Source: Laspinema palackyanum D2c
Lineage (GTDB): Bacteria; Cyanobacteriota; Cyanobacteriia; Cyanobacteriales; Laspinemataceae
Assembly (NCBI RefSeq): GCF_025370875.1
Contig: NZ_JAMXFD010000009.1
Location: forward strand, 205,344-242,630
Length of the DNA stretch: 37,287 nt
Reading direction: 5' to 3'
The notes beneath the pieces are model-generated. The model was not told where the DNA came from. It was given only the letters and a program-made list of their open reading frames with translations, and searched no databases. This document shows positions 8,101 to 15,117 of the stretch, in pieces; the stretch's first letter is position 1; each line of letters begins with the position of its first letter. Made by a program: the position numbers and the translations under genes.

Positions 8101-8680
8101 GGTAAAATTCAGTCCAAAAGGGACGTTAATTGCTTCCACCAGTGCAGACAAAACGGTGAAATTGTGGGATAGCGATACTTTTAATTTAGCTGCTACCTTA
8201 GAGGGACATTTGGATGAAGTAAATAGCGTGAGTTTTTCTCCCGATGAAGCAGCGATCGCCACTGCCAGTGATGACAATACGGTTAAAATTTGGAGTCGGA
8301 CTGGAGAACTATTAAATACACTAGAGGGACATCGGGATAAAGTGTTGTGGGTGAGTTTTTCATCCGATGGCAAAATTTTAGCCTCCGCCAGTGACGATCG
8401 CACCGTTAAAATTTGGAGTCGTAACGGTCGCCTCTTGACTACCCTAGAAGGACATCAAAACCGAATTGCTGGGGGAAGTTTTAGTCCGGATAATCAGATT
8501 TTAGCCTCTGCCAGTTGGGACCAAACGGTAAAACTATGGACAATTGCTGATATTTCCCGAGAAAGTTTAGATGGTGAAGGCGATCGGTCAAAATTAGATA
8601 AACTCTTAACCTTGGCCTGCGATCGGTTACATGATTATGTCACCTACACCCTACAATCTTCCCTCTGTCAAGCAGAATAA
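5180..8680 (+). CDS. AAA-like ATPase / transmembrane / 14x WD40 repeat protein
   Basis: The 1166-residue protein has an AAA-like (AAA_35) domain at about 5-390 with P-loop NSRQTGKSSL (K47, S48) and intact Walker B IVIFIDEIDS. A charged helix follows, then one membrane segment at about 452-473. From about 548 to 1130 there are 14 WD40 repeats, each with a GH-like start, SPDG turn and LW/IW end, enough for two seven-bladed propellers. The last 35 residues have the DRLHDYV-type tail common to cyanobacterial STAND-like WD40 proteins. The layout suggests a membrane-anchored NTP switch with a propeller that binds a partner or signal. No enzymatic effector domain is visible. The ATG has no clear ribosome site. 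Palindromic repeats precede it and a repeat array begins 14 bases after its stop. Confidence 0.9.
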   Translation: MTNSYIFSGTLPENAPTYVKRRADFELYDGLKSGQFCYVLNSRQTGKSSLRVQVMRQLKEAGVACSVIDISMDNIQQGTSTQWYANMLRSLTLDLQLEVNLGSWWRDREWLSPLGRFREFIETVVLVQIPGTIVIFIDEIDSILSLNFPTDDFFAFIRACYNQRAHQPPYNRLTFCLLGVATPSDLIADKQRTPFNIGQAIALHGFTLAEAKPALIPGLSQQFTDPESVLSEILDWTGGQPFLTQKLCKMVVDKAHNSRPDVGALVKTYLLDNWESQDEPDHLKTIRDRLLCDEKRTPRRLGLYQKILTAHPEGYPADNSPEQTQLRLSGLVVKHQGNLTVFNRIYQQIFNADWIENQLANLRPYSEAIAAWWESGGEDSSRLLRGQALQDALNWASDKSLSDRDYQFLSASQNSEKKSLELAKIETEITLEAERKAKQILDTAYKKAQRVITFGLVGLCAVSLLSITIIAWANSQKRQAEIAEIKALNSASKIRNSSNEKLEALVNAIRAGRKLQSNWATSELMAPAVVNLETILANLQEQNSFNQHSGWVWDVAWSPNGETIATASADGRAILWTAQGELLQTLEHGDRVYGLAFSPDGQTLATATANHQVKLWAMDGTLFHTLSGHQGSVFAVSFSPQGQLLVTGSTDKTAKIWRIEPNSRTPPILLQTITAHTKEISDISFSPDGEILATASYDNQVKLWQITPQGTAELLTTLTGHQSGVSTVNFAPNGQTLATASGDGRVKLWTRDGQFINAFKAHDNVVTRVIWSPDGNLLGTASEDHSVKLWSVYDRTLLKRLTAHSAAVWDIAWSPDGKTLASASGDNTTMLWNPEIRLTEVFQGHQDLVNTVSFSPDGEILASGSRDNTVQLWQQNGTLVQTLRGHRDWVQGVAFSPDGEAIASASRDKTVKLWDRQGKVLQTLRGHSDLVHSVNFSPEGDRLVSGSWDGTVKVWNRNGSLLATLTGHQGRVFEVKFSPKGTLIASTSADKTVKLWDSDTFNLAATLEGHLDEVNSVSFSPDEAAIATASDDNTVKIWSRTGELLNTLEGHRDKVLWVSFSSDGKILASASDDRTVKIWSRNGRLLTTLEGHQNRIAGGSFSPDNQILASASWDQTVKLWTIADISRESLDGEGDRSKLDKLLTLACDRLHDYVTYTLQSSLCQAE

Positions 8681-8694
8681 ATTCATCTTTCTTA

Positions 8695-8843
8695 GTTCGT
8701 AGTAACGACTTCAGTCGTTCTCTTCTCTTAAGTTCGTAGTAACGACTTCAGTCGTTCTCTTCTCTTAAGTTCGTAGTAACGACTTCAGTCGTTCTCTTCC
8801 TGTTCGTAGTAACGACTTCAGTCGTTCTCTTCCTGTTCGTAGT
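8695..8843 (+). repeat. Direct array of palindromic 3'-end repeat, four copies plus a fragment
   Basis: Copies start at 8695, 8732, 8769 and 8802, with a truncated fifth (GTTCGTAGT) at 8835. Each has GTTCGTAGT, then arms AACGACT and AGTCGTT around TC, then a CTCTTC-type spacer. The first three starts are exactly 37 bases apart and the fourth is 33. The array begins 14 bases after the WD40 gene's stop, in sense orientation to it. Confidence 0.95.
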
Positions 8844-8980
8844 GAGGAGTGGGAACATCTTGCTCCCTACTCTCAAAAAGGGAGAAAAATGCTCCTACTG
8901 TTTTGTAGAATTACCCAATTTATTTCGGGTTATTATACGAAGAATTGAAAAGAATTGCCGGTGTTACTAAATTGGGGGAT
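8844..8980. other. Spacer between opposed repeat arrays
   Basis: This unique sequence separates the two arrays in the convergent region between the WD40 gene and the photolyase gene. It contains a few imperfect short inverted repeats and no open frame of note. Confidence 0.5.
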
Positions 8981-9098
8981 AACGACTGAAGTCGTTACTA
9001 CGAACATCGGAAACGACTGAAGTCGTTACTACAAACCAAGAGAACGACTAAAGTCGTTACTACGAACATCGGAAACGCCTGAAGGCGTTACTACGAAC
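8981..9098 (-). repeat. Inverted array of palindromic 3'-end repeat, four copies
   Basis: On the minus strand the copies occupy about 9098-9074, 9067-9043, 9036-9012 and 9005-8981, with spacers of six or seven bases. The array begins two bases after the photolyase stop codon, in sense orientation to that gene. The copy next to the stop has arms AACGCCT/AGGCGTT instead of AACGACT/AGTCGTT, a paired change that keeps the stem. The next copy differs only in the two-base loop. Confidence 0.95.
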
Positions 9099-9100
9099 TT

Positions 9101-10537
9101 TTATTCCGTTAAGGCTTTTTGCTGTTGATATAGGGCTTTAAATCGACGCTGTTGTTCATTGTGATTGACAAGGGGTGCAGGATATCCAGAGGATTCCCGT
9201 TCTAATGGGAGAATTTTCCCTGAAATTAAAGCTTCTGTCTCAATGGATCGCAACTCGGGTACCCACTCGCGAATGTAGTCTCCTTCGGGGTCGAATTTCT
9301 GGGTTTGGGTTGTGGGATTGAAAATTCGTAGGGGTTTGGGGTCCATGCCACTGGAGGCACTCCACTGCCAACCGCCATTGTTTGCAGCGAGGTCTCCATC
9401 ATATAATTTCTGCATGAAATATTGTTCTCCCCATTGCCAATTTATAATCAAGTCTTTGGTGAGAAAACTGGCGACAATCATCCGGCAACGGTTGTGCATC
9501 CAGCCGGTTTCATTCAGTTGGCGCATGGCAGCATCAACGATGGGATAGCCGGTTTGTCCTTCACACCAAGCTTGAAAGTGTTCTTCGTTATTCTCCCAAG
9601 GAAAGTCTTTCCAAGTGTCTCGATAAGGTCCGGTTGCGAGTTCGGGAAAGTGATAAAGTGCTTGTTGATAAAATTCGCGCCATGCGAGTTCTTGTTGCCA
9701 GGTTTGGACACCTTTGCGAGTTTCGTCACTCCGGCATTGTTCAGAGGCGTTGAGGGTGGCATTCCAGACGGTGCGAATGCCGATCGCCCCAAATTTGAGG
9801 GCGGCACTTAATAGAGAAGTTCCGGGAACTGCGGGGAAATTCCGTTGTTCGTCGTAGTCGTAAATGGTGCGATCGCTAAAGTCTTCGAGTTGCGATCGCG
9901 CGGCAGTTTCTCCCGGTTCCAGCATCAGGGGATTATCCCAACTTAATCCTAAATCTTTGAGGGTCGGTAACGCAACTACACCAGCATTTTTGGCCCGTTC
10001 TTGTTCAGATTCAGTTAGGGATATAGCCTGTTCTAATCCCGGGACAGCTTCTGCTTTTGTTTGGCGAATCCAGTTTTTCCAAAATGGCGTATAAACGGTG
10101 TAGGGATTGCCGGTATTACTACAAATCTCTCCGGGAAAATGTAATAGCTGGTCCCAAAAGGTTTCCACTGCAATTCCCTGTTCTTTGAGGGCTTCTCGAA
10201 CTGCTTTATCTCGGTCCTGGGAATAAGGTTCTATATCTAAATTCCAATAGACAAATTGAGCTTGTAAGGCAGTGGCTAATCGGGCGATCGCCTGTCTGGG
10301 TTCATCAAACAGGATGAACAATTGACTCCCTATTTTAGCATAGTTTTCCTGGAGTTCAGCCAAACAACCGAGCATATATTTAACTCGGGCTGGAGCAATA
10401 TCAGCGCCGTTTAAAATATTGGGGTCTAGGCAAAATACGCCAACAAGTTTTCGGCTTTTCTCAAAGGCAGTCGCCAATCCGATATTATCGGTGATTCTTA
10501 AATCGCGGCGATGCCAAAACAAAATTAAATCAGACAT
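9101..10537 (-). CDS. phrA: Deoxyribodipyrimidine photolyase (class I CPD type)
   Basis: The 478-residue protein repairs cyclobutane pyrimidine dimers using light and FADH-. The N-terminal photolyase alpha/beta domain begins with the family signature [15 protein letters not shown]. The C-terminal FAD domain shows [34 protein letters not shown] and [11 protein letters not shown], the usual flavin- and DNA-binding segments. Length and motif order match cyanobacterial PhrA of the 8-HDF antenna type; a cryptochrome role is less likely given the intact repair motifs. AAGGA lies about seven bases before the ATG. It is followed within three bases by a repeat array and appears monocistronic. Confidence 0.93.
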   Translation of the reverse strand: MSDLILFWHRRDLRITDNIGLATAFEKSRKLVGVFCLDPNILNGADIAPARVKYMLGCLAELQENYAKIGSQLFILFDEPRQAIARLATALQAQFVYWNLDIEPYSQDRDKAVREALKEQGIAVETFWDQLLHFPGEICSNTGNPYTVYTPFWKNWIRQTKAEAVPGLEQAISLTESEQERAKNAGVVALPTLKDLGLSWDNPLMLEPGETAARSQLEDFSDRTIYDYDEQRNFPAVPGTSLLSAALKFGAIGIRTVWNATLNASEQCRSDETRKGVQTWQQELAWREFYQQALYHFPELATGPYRDTWKDFPWENNEEHFQAWCEGQTGYPIVDAAMRQLNETGWMHNRCRMIVASFLTKDLIINWQWGEQYFMQKLYDGDLAANNGGWQWSASSGMDPKPLRIFNPTTQTQKFDPEGDYIREWVPELRSIETEALISGKILPLERESSGYPAPLVNHNEQQRRFKALYQQQKALTE

Positions 10538-10637
10538 GAATCTTCCTTGGTTTTATAAGTCGCTTTAATTTTGGGGTTGAGTTTCCTTTAAGGGGATTGC
10601 TAATTCTCAGAGCATTTCTCACTCTTTAAACCCCCAA

Positions 10638-10663
10638 ACCGGCATGGACAGAAAATGCCATGT
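10638..10663 (-). terminator. Bulged hairpin after the Nudix gene
   Basis: CCGGCATGG and CCATG-T-CCGG form a nine-pair stem with one bulged base, about 20 bases after the Nudix stop codon on the minus strand. No strong T run follows, so it may be a factor-dependent end or an RNA-stabilising structure. Confidence 0.45.
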
Positions 10664-10680
10664 CCGGTGCGATATTTTAC

Positions 10681-11232
10681 TTAAAAATTTAGAAGACGCT
10701 GCGCTAGGAAAAAGCTAGAAATTGACTTAGAATCCACCGCTTCTCCATTGAGAATTGCCAGCTCAAAATCGTGAGGCGTCATTAAAACGGTTTGGATATC
10801 TTCATCCTCATCTAATTGTTGCGGCGTGGTTAATTTTTCTAAATCTTGGGCTAAAAAGGCGTAAATTACTTCATCAGAATACCCGGGTGCAAGGAAAAAT
10901 TGACCTAATCTTTGCCATTGATGAGCACGGTAACCCGTTTCTTCTTGGATTTCCCGCTGGATGGTTTGAAAGGGGTCTTCATCATGTTCCACGGTTCCCG
11001 CCGGAAATTCTAGTAATCGTCCTTGGACAGCAAAGCGATATTGTTCTACTAAAACGAGTCGTCCATCTGCGGTAACGGGGATGCAGAGTGCGCCGCCTGG
11101 GTGTCGAATGCATTCCCATTCTCCTTCGGCACCATTGGGAAGGCGTAAACGGTTGACATCAAAGCCAAATTTTCGACCGGAATAGGAGAGACGATGTTGA
11201 ATCAGGGTGGGGGGTTCTTGACCGAATACCAT
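10681..11232 (-). CDS. Nudix hydrolase, ADP-ribose pyrophosphatase-like
   Basis: The 183-residue protein carries a perfect Nudix box: G79-x5-E85-x7-R93-E94-I-x-E97-E98-x-G100-Y. The glutamates bind the metal that drives hydrolysis of a nucleoside diphosphate linked to another moiety. The preceding strand-loop (LVEQYRFAVQ and LEFPAG) is typical of the ADP-ribose/NDP-sugar pyrophosphatase branch, so ADP-ribose or a similar compound is the likely substrate, but specificity cannot be read with confidence. It is soluble. The start has no obvious ribosome site. Neighbours are photolyase and an Atx1-like gene on the same strand, without tight spacing. Confidence 0.9.
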   Translation of the reverse strand: MVFGQEPPTLIQHRLSYSGRKFGFDVNRLRLPNGAEGEWECIRHPGGALCIPVTADGRLVLVEQYRFAVQGRLLEFPAGTVEHDEDPFQTIQREIQEETGYRAHQWQRLGQFFLAPGYSDEVIYAFLAQDLEKLTTPQQLDEDEDIQTVLMTPHDFELAILNGEAVDSKSISSFFLAQRLLNF

Positions 11233-11334
11233 AGTTATTTATAACGGCGATCGCTGAATGTGCATAAGAACGATTAGAAAGAGGAATTCGATGCAATTCC
11301 CCCAAGACTTGAGCGGACTTAATCTAACCCGGGC

Positions 11335-11363
11335 GGTGCGTTGAGCTACAGCCGTAACGCACC
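11335..11363. terminator. Hairpin after the Atx1-like gene
   Basis: GGTGCGTT (11335-11342) and AACGCACC (11356-11363) form a perfect eight-pair stem with a 13-base loop, followed on the plus strand by GGGTTTT. It lies about 50 bases after the copper-chaperone stop on the minus strand. Similar GGTGCGTT palindromes are common between cyanobacterial genes, so this may be a dispersed repeat as much as a terminator. Confidence 0.55.
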
Positions 11364-11409
11364 GGGTTTTAGGGGAAATTCTCACCCCTTAATTTGGGGG
11401 AATAAGAGG

Positions 11410-11610
11410 TTAATCCTCTTTGACTTCAAAGCCGACTGCTGTAATGGCTTGTTTGAAGGAGGATTCGGAAGCGGCAGAATCTAACGTGACCGTTTTGTTT
11501 TTTAAATCAATATCCACTTGAGCATCAGAATCAACCGTTTTAATCGCGCCTGTTATCTTTTCAGCACAGCTTTCACAGACCATTGATGGAACATTTAGTT
11601 TGAGTGACAT
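11410..11610 (-). CDS. Atx1-like copper chaperone (heavy-metal-associated domain)
   Basis: The 66-residue single HMA domain has a beta-alpha-beta-beta-alpha-beta layout and a metal site MVCESC with C12 and C15. In cyanobacteria such proteins carry Cu(I) from the import ATPase to thylakoid ATPases that load plastocyanin and oxidase. A clear GAGGT seven bases before the ATG supports the start. In Synechocystis Atx1 a loop-5 histidine (AGHEV) helps bind copper; the matching position here is phenylalanine (VGFEV). No copper ATPase gene is in the window. A zinc or other soft-metal role is possible. Confidence 0.88.
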   Translation of the reverse strand: MSLKLNVPSMVCESCAEKITGAIKTVDSDAQVDIDLKNKTVTLDSAASESSFKQAITAVGFEVKED

Positions 11611-11732
11611 TGTTAAACCTCGTTTACTTTACTGCTTTTTATTGTGATGGGAACGACTTAATTTTGCTATCTCCCCTCTGGCAGATTTGTGGGAATTAAC
11701 GCCTGATCCCCTCGATTCATGGAATAGATTAA

Positions 11733-12221
11733 TCAATTGTACAGGGTTTGTACCCCGCTGATGTCTATTCGTTGCAGAAGTTGCCCGATCGCCTCGCCGG
11801 ATACTGGATCCACCCAGTCCGGGGCGATTTCTGCTAAAGGCAGTAGCACAAATGCTCGTTCTCTCATCCTAGGATGCGGTATTTCCAAATTTGGCGTTGC
11901 CACAATTGCATCGTCATAGAAGAGTAAATCTAGGTCCAGAGTTCTAGGTCCCCACCGTTCCCGGCGTATCCGTCCGAATTGCTGTTCAATCTCTAATAAA
12001 CGCGCTAATAACTGGTCGGGGGTGAGTTGGACTTGCACTAAAGCACAGCCATTGAGATAATCAGGTTGCGGAGGGCCGATCGCTGCGGTTTGATACCAGC
12101 GTGAGGTCTGCTGTACTGATATCCCTGGGGTCGAATCTAAATGAGCGATCGCTGAAGCCAAAATCCTGGGAGAGTCACCCAGATTGCTTCCCAGTGCGAT
12201 CGCACAGATCACTGATGTCAT
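11733..12221 (-). CDS. folK: HPPK, 6-hydroxymethyl-dihydropterin pyrophosphokinase
   Basis: The 162-residue enzyme transfers pyrophosphate from ATP to hydroxymethyl-dihydropterin in folate synthesis. Visible family signatures are ALGSNLGD near the N-terminus, WYQTAAIG, then RERWGPRTLDLDLLFYDD with the metal-binding DLD aspartates, and IPHPRMRERAFVLLPL. The frame extends upstream to a TTG at 12275, but the ATG at 12221 gives the usual family length and begins right at the conserved strand. No strong ribosome site is visible for either start. The gene stands alone on the minus strand, upstream of the Atx1-like gene by about 120 bases; no folP or folB is in the window. Confidence 0.93.
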   Translation of the reverse strand: MTSVICAIALGSNLGDSPRILASAIAHLDSTPGISVQQTSRWYQTAAIGPPQPDYLNGCALVQVQLTPDQLLARLLEIEQQFGRIRRERWGPRTLDLDLLFYDDAIVATPNLEIPHPRMRERAFVLLPLAEIAPDWVDPVSGEAIGQLLQRIDISGVQTLYN

Positions 12222-12458
12222 GGTTTCAGAAAGTAGGGGAGGGTCGGCATAAACAAACCGTTTACGAGTTCTCAACAGTTACAAAGTTATTTTACCTGCT
12301 CAATTCATTCTGATTACGGCTAAACCCCAGAAAATTTATCTCCCGTTTTCGCTGAAAGTTCTGTTGCCAAGTTTACCCTCTAATCTTTAAACCGTCTAAT
12401 TTTATCCCGCTTTCCATCGGGTATGGTATCGATTATAACTGATTAAGTTCGGGAAACC

Positions 12459-12507
12459 CTCCCCAATTTATGCGAAAAATTCTTATAAACATTGGGGAGT
12501 TTTTATT
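12459..12507 (+). terminator. Orphan terminator-like hairpin
   Basis: CTCCCCAAT (12459-12467) and ATTGGGGAG (12491-12499) form a perfect nine-pair stem, followed at once by TTTTTATT. This has the form of a plus-strand intrinsic terminator, but the nearest upstream gene is folK on the other strand. The 23-base loop is longer than usual. Confidence 0.5.
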
Positions 12508-12563
12508 AAAACCCCCAAAAGTATGAGACCCCAATTAACGCAGATTTTGAGAATCCATCCGAC

Positions 12564-12604
12564 CTCAATGTAGAGGCGATTCGCTTGGATGCCTCTCCAT
12601 TGAG
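12564..12604. other. Long hairpin of unknown role
   Basis: CTCAATGTAGAGGC and GCCTCTCCATTGAG form a 14-pair stem with a single mismatch and a 13-base loop, followed by ATTTTAACTTT. It could be part of a structured RNA or a palindromic repeat; no second copy was seen in the window. Confidence 0.5.
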
Positions 12605-12730
12605 ATTTTAACTTTAAAGATTGCGGAAGTTTCATGAAAAATTATGTCAAGAAATTTAAAAATAATACTCCAGAGTAAGCGGATTTTTGTCCGGATAATC
12701 TCTCGAAGATTTGGGTCTAGGAGACAAACA

Positions 12731-12749
12731 GTGACCGCGTTGAGGTCAC
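12731..12749. promoter_or_regulatory. GTGACC-N7-GGTCAC inverted repeat
   Basis: A perfect six-base inverted repeat with a seven-base spacer lies about 170 bases before the kinase/WYL gene. Its size fits a dimeric repressor site or a small hairpin. Nothing else identifies it. Confidence 0.35.
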
Positions 12750-12920
12750 GGGATTTAAGATTGGGTGCATGAAACTAGGGGGGAAAAAGGGATAACCCGG
12801 GTCCCTCAAACAAAAAATCAAACGGTTAACGTTAAAGAAGTCCAGTAATTATGTTATCAATCCTAGGGAGCGAAGTTTAAAATCTAGCCCCTAAAATAGT
12901 ATCAGTTCCACGACCCCACT

Positions 12921-14963
12921 ATGCAACCGCCGCTAATCTGCCACTTTTTGATTGGGATCCCTGGTTGTGGCAAATCTAGCTTTGCCACAATGCTGACAAA
13001 ACTTACGGAGGGACGGATCGTTTCGACGGATGGGATCCGCAAATCCCTCTATGGGGATGAACGGATCCAGGGAAACTGGGAAGCGATTGAACAAGAGGCG
13101 ATCGCGCAGATTCAAGCTGCGATCGCGGCAGGAGACAGCGTAATCTATGATGCCACCAATGCTAAACGGGGATGGCGGATGAGTTTGCTGTGGAAATTGC
13201 GGCAGTTTCAGGTTCCGTGGATGGGGTGGCAGTTGGTGACGCCTTTGGCAACCAGCAAGCGATGGAACCAAACTCGCAGTCGCCAGGTGCCCGAGGGAGT
13301 CCTTGAGTCCATGTCGCGATCGCTGCATCAGTTTCCTCCTCTGCTGGCAGAAGGGTTTGCCGCATTGTATCGAGTCAACCCAGAACAAGGGGTCCAGGAG
13401 GCAGATATCCAAAGAAAAATCCAACGCCTGCGCGATCGCCACCCCGGAGAACCCCGACAGTCCTTTTCTCAACCTCGGTACCATCAATATTCCCAGTTGC
13501 AGGATTTTGATCGCCTCATGCACTTAATTTCCCTGATTTTGCGCTATCCGGGAATCGGCAACCTGCAAAACACCGCGCCATCGGTTTTAGAAACCCTCTT
13601 TGACCCCCTGCCCCAATTTACCAGCGCCATTGAAGAAGTTAGCGCCATCATGGGAAAATTAGCCGGAGAACTCTATGCAGACTCCGTTGCCTTGGCATCG
13701 GATCTGGAATGGTTGGAAGGGAATCATCTGATTGGAACCGGCGGATTTTGGAATGGTAATACTCCAGAAATTCAAGTAGAACCCCTGGAAAATTTGGCCG
13801 TCTCCCCCCATCCTTACTCGGCGATCTCACCGTTTAAACGACTGCTTGCAACCATTCGCTTGATCATCCATCACCCCGTTTTTCGAGAACCGGGAACCGC
13901 GAATTTTCAGGCATTGGCGATCGCACTTCACCAACAGGGAATTATTCCTCAAACCGGAGACAACTACCTCCGAAAAGATATGGAGCGCGTCTTAAACCCC
14001 TATAAAATTTTATCAGATTTGCCCTTGAAACCCGGTTATTTTGCAGGAACAGCGATTTTTTCACCCACGGAGTTAAAGCAAATCTATTGGTTGCTACAGT
14101 CTCAGGAATGCTATCTCAGCGACCCCCTCGCCCGCTCCATTTCCCACCAGTTAAAAGACCGCATGGGACTGATGGAGTTAAATGGTCAGGGTTCTGATGC
14201 TTATTCCATCCGGGAAATCGCCCATTATAACGCCCGGGACTTTCCCTTTATTCCCCGAATCGAGGCGGCGATCGCCCAGGGAACCTTACTAGAATTTAAA
14301 CGCATTCCCGGATTTAAAGACTTATCCAAAACGACCGAACATTTCTTTTTAGCTTGGCCATTAAAAATTATATTTTATGCCGGTTCCTGGTATCTCGGCT
14401 ATGAATGTGAAGGCGGCAAAGAACCCGGATTATTTCGTTTAGAACGATTGGACCGCTTGCGAGTCAATCAAGAAATGGAAACCTCCCGCAGTGCCGAAAT
14501 TCAGGAACAATCGGGACGACAATTAGAAACCCTTTACCAAGAAAGTGCTGGCGTATTTTTAGGAACCAGTACCACTCAGCAGCGCCGTTTCCTCAGTTCC
14601 AATCCCGAAAACCGCAAGCAAGTCGAGTTAATCGTGGAATTATGGTTTACAGATAAATCTTTTCGGTTTATTCGAGAAGAAACCAAGCATTTACCTAGCC
14701 ATAAAATCACCATTTCCGAACCCTTCTTTTTTCAGGAAGACGATAAAATTTCGTCCATTTACTTAACTCCCTCCCCTGACCCCGATTTTCCCAATCGCCT
14801 CCAAATCAAGGTCCCCAAATGGTCATTAAATGATGTAACTTTTTTACGCTGGATTGTGGGATTTGATGGCAATCTGAAGATTCACACTCCGCCAGAATTA
14901 GTCAAGAAAATTAAAAAAATTGGTCAGGAAATTGTGAGGGTTTATAGTCGGAAATTATCATAA
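12921..14963 (+). CDS. P-loop (polynucleotide-kinase-like) domain fused to WYL domain
   Basis: In this 680-residue protein, residues 9-150 form an AAA_33-type P-loop kinase: IGIPGCGKSS (K18, S19), STDGIR (about 35-40), VIYDATNA with D77 and N80, and a lid with NQTRSRQVPEGV. This set is typical of polynucleotide-kinase and zeta-toxin-like phosphotransferases. Residues 150-330 are helical and unassigned. About residues 335-400 read like a degenerate winged helix (ALHQQGI...DNYLRKDMERVL, FSPTELKQIYWLL). A WYL domain starts near 456, with LLEFKRIPG and SWYLGYE. WYL domains sense ligands, often nucleic-acid-derived, in regulators of DNA damage and defence. The gene stands alone, with a strong hairpin after it. 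Substrate and target are unknown. Confidence 0.8.
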   Translation: MQPPLICHFLIGIPGCGKSSFATMLTKLTEGRIVSTDGIRKSLYGDERIQGNWEAIEQEAIAQIQAAIAAGDSVIYDATNAKRGWRMSLLWKLRQFQVPWMGWQLVTPLATSKRWNQTRSRQVPEGVLESMSRSLHQFPPLLAEGFAALYRVNPEQGVQEADIQRKIQRLRDRHPGEPRQSFSQPRYHQYSQLQDFDRLMHLISLILRYPGIGNLQNTAPSVLETLFDPLPQFTSAIEEVSAIMGKLAGELYADSVALASDLEWLEGNHLIGTGGFWNGNTPEIQVEPLENLAVSPHPYSAISPFKRLLATIRLIIHHPVFREPGTANFQALAIALHQQGIIPQTGDNYLRKDMERVLNPYKILSDLPLKPGYFAGTAIFSPTELKQIYWLLQSQECYLSDPLARSISHQLKDRMGLMELNGQGSDAYSIREIAHYNARDFPFIPRIEAAIAQGTLLEFKRIPGFKDLSKTTEHFFLAWPLKIIFYAGSWYLGYECEGGKEPGLFRLERLDRLRVNQEMETSRSAEIQEQSGRQLETLYQESAGVFLGTSTTQQRRFLSSNPENRKQVELIVELWFTDKSFRFIREETKHLPSHKITISEPFFFQEDDKISSIYLTPSPDPDFPNRLQIKVPKWSLNDVTFLRWIVGFDGNLKIHTPPELVKKIKKIGQEIVRVYSRKLS

Positions 14964-14992
14964 ATGTGGGGTGATAAACTCCTAAACCTCTC

Positions 14993-15018
14993 CCCGGACC
15001 TCCCCTGGGAGGTCCGGG
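14993..15018. terminator. Perfect 12-pair hairpin between convergent genes
   Basis: CCCGGACCTCCC and GGGAGGTCCGGG with a two-base loop lie 30 bases after the kinase/WYL stop and 100 bases before the dusA stop. The stem is symmetrical and could end transcription from both sides, though T runs are weak. Confidence 0.6.
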
Positions 15019-15117
15019 AGAATAAGGAAAATTAGGCTCACACTCCTCTTTTTTATTGCTATAAGGGGGAGGAATGCAGACTTTAGGGTTTGACGTTTTT
15101 TTAATTCCCCTTCGTAG

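Larger units (their letters stand above)
12276..12920. other. Intergenic region with three hairpins and no gene
   Basis: No convincing open frame is present in about 645 bases. Three inverted repeats stand out (12459-12499, 12564-12604 and 12731-12749), the first two followed by T-rich sequence on the plus strand although no plus-strand gene lies upstream. A small RNA gene is possible but unproven. Confidence 0.6.

Noticed and set aside
8695-9098. Possible CRISPR array
   Set aside because: The spacers are short (about 6-12 bases), nearly identical to each other, and the repeat is itself a palindrome; no cas gene is nearby.
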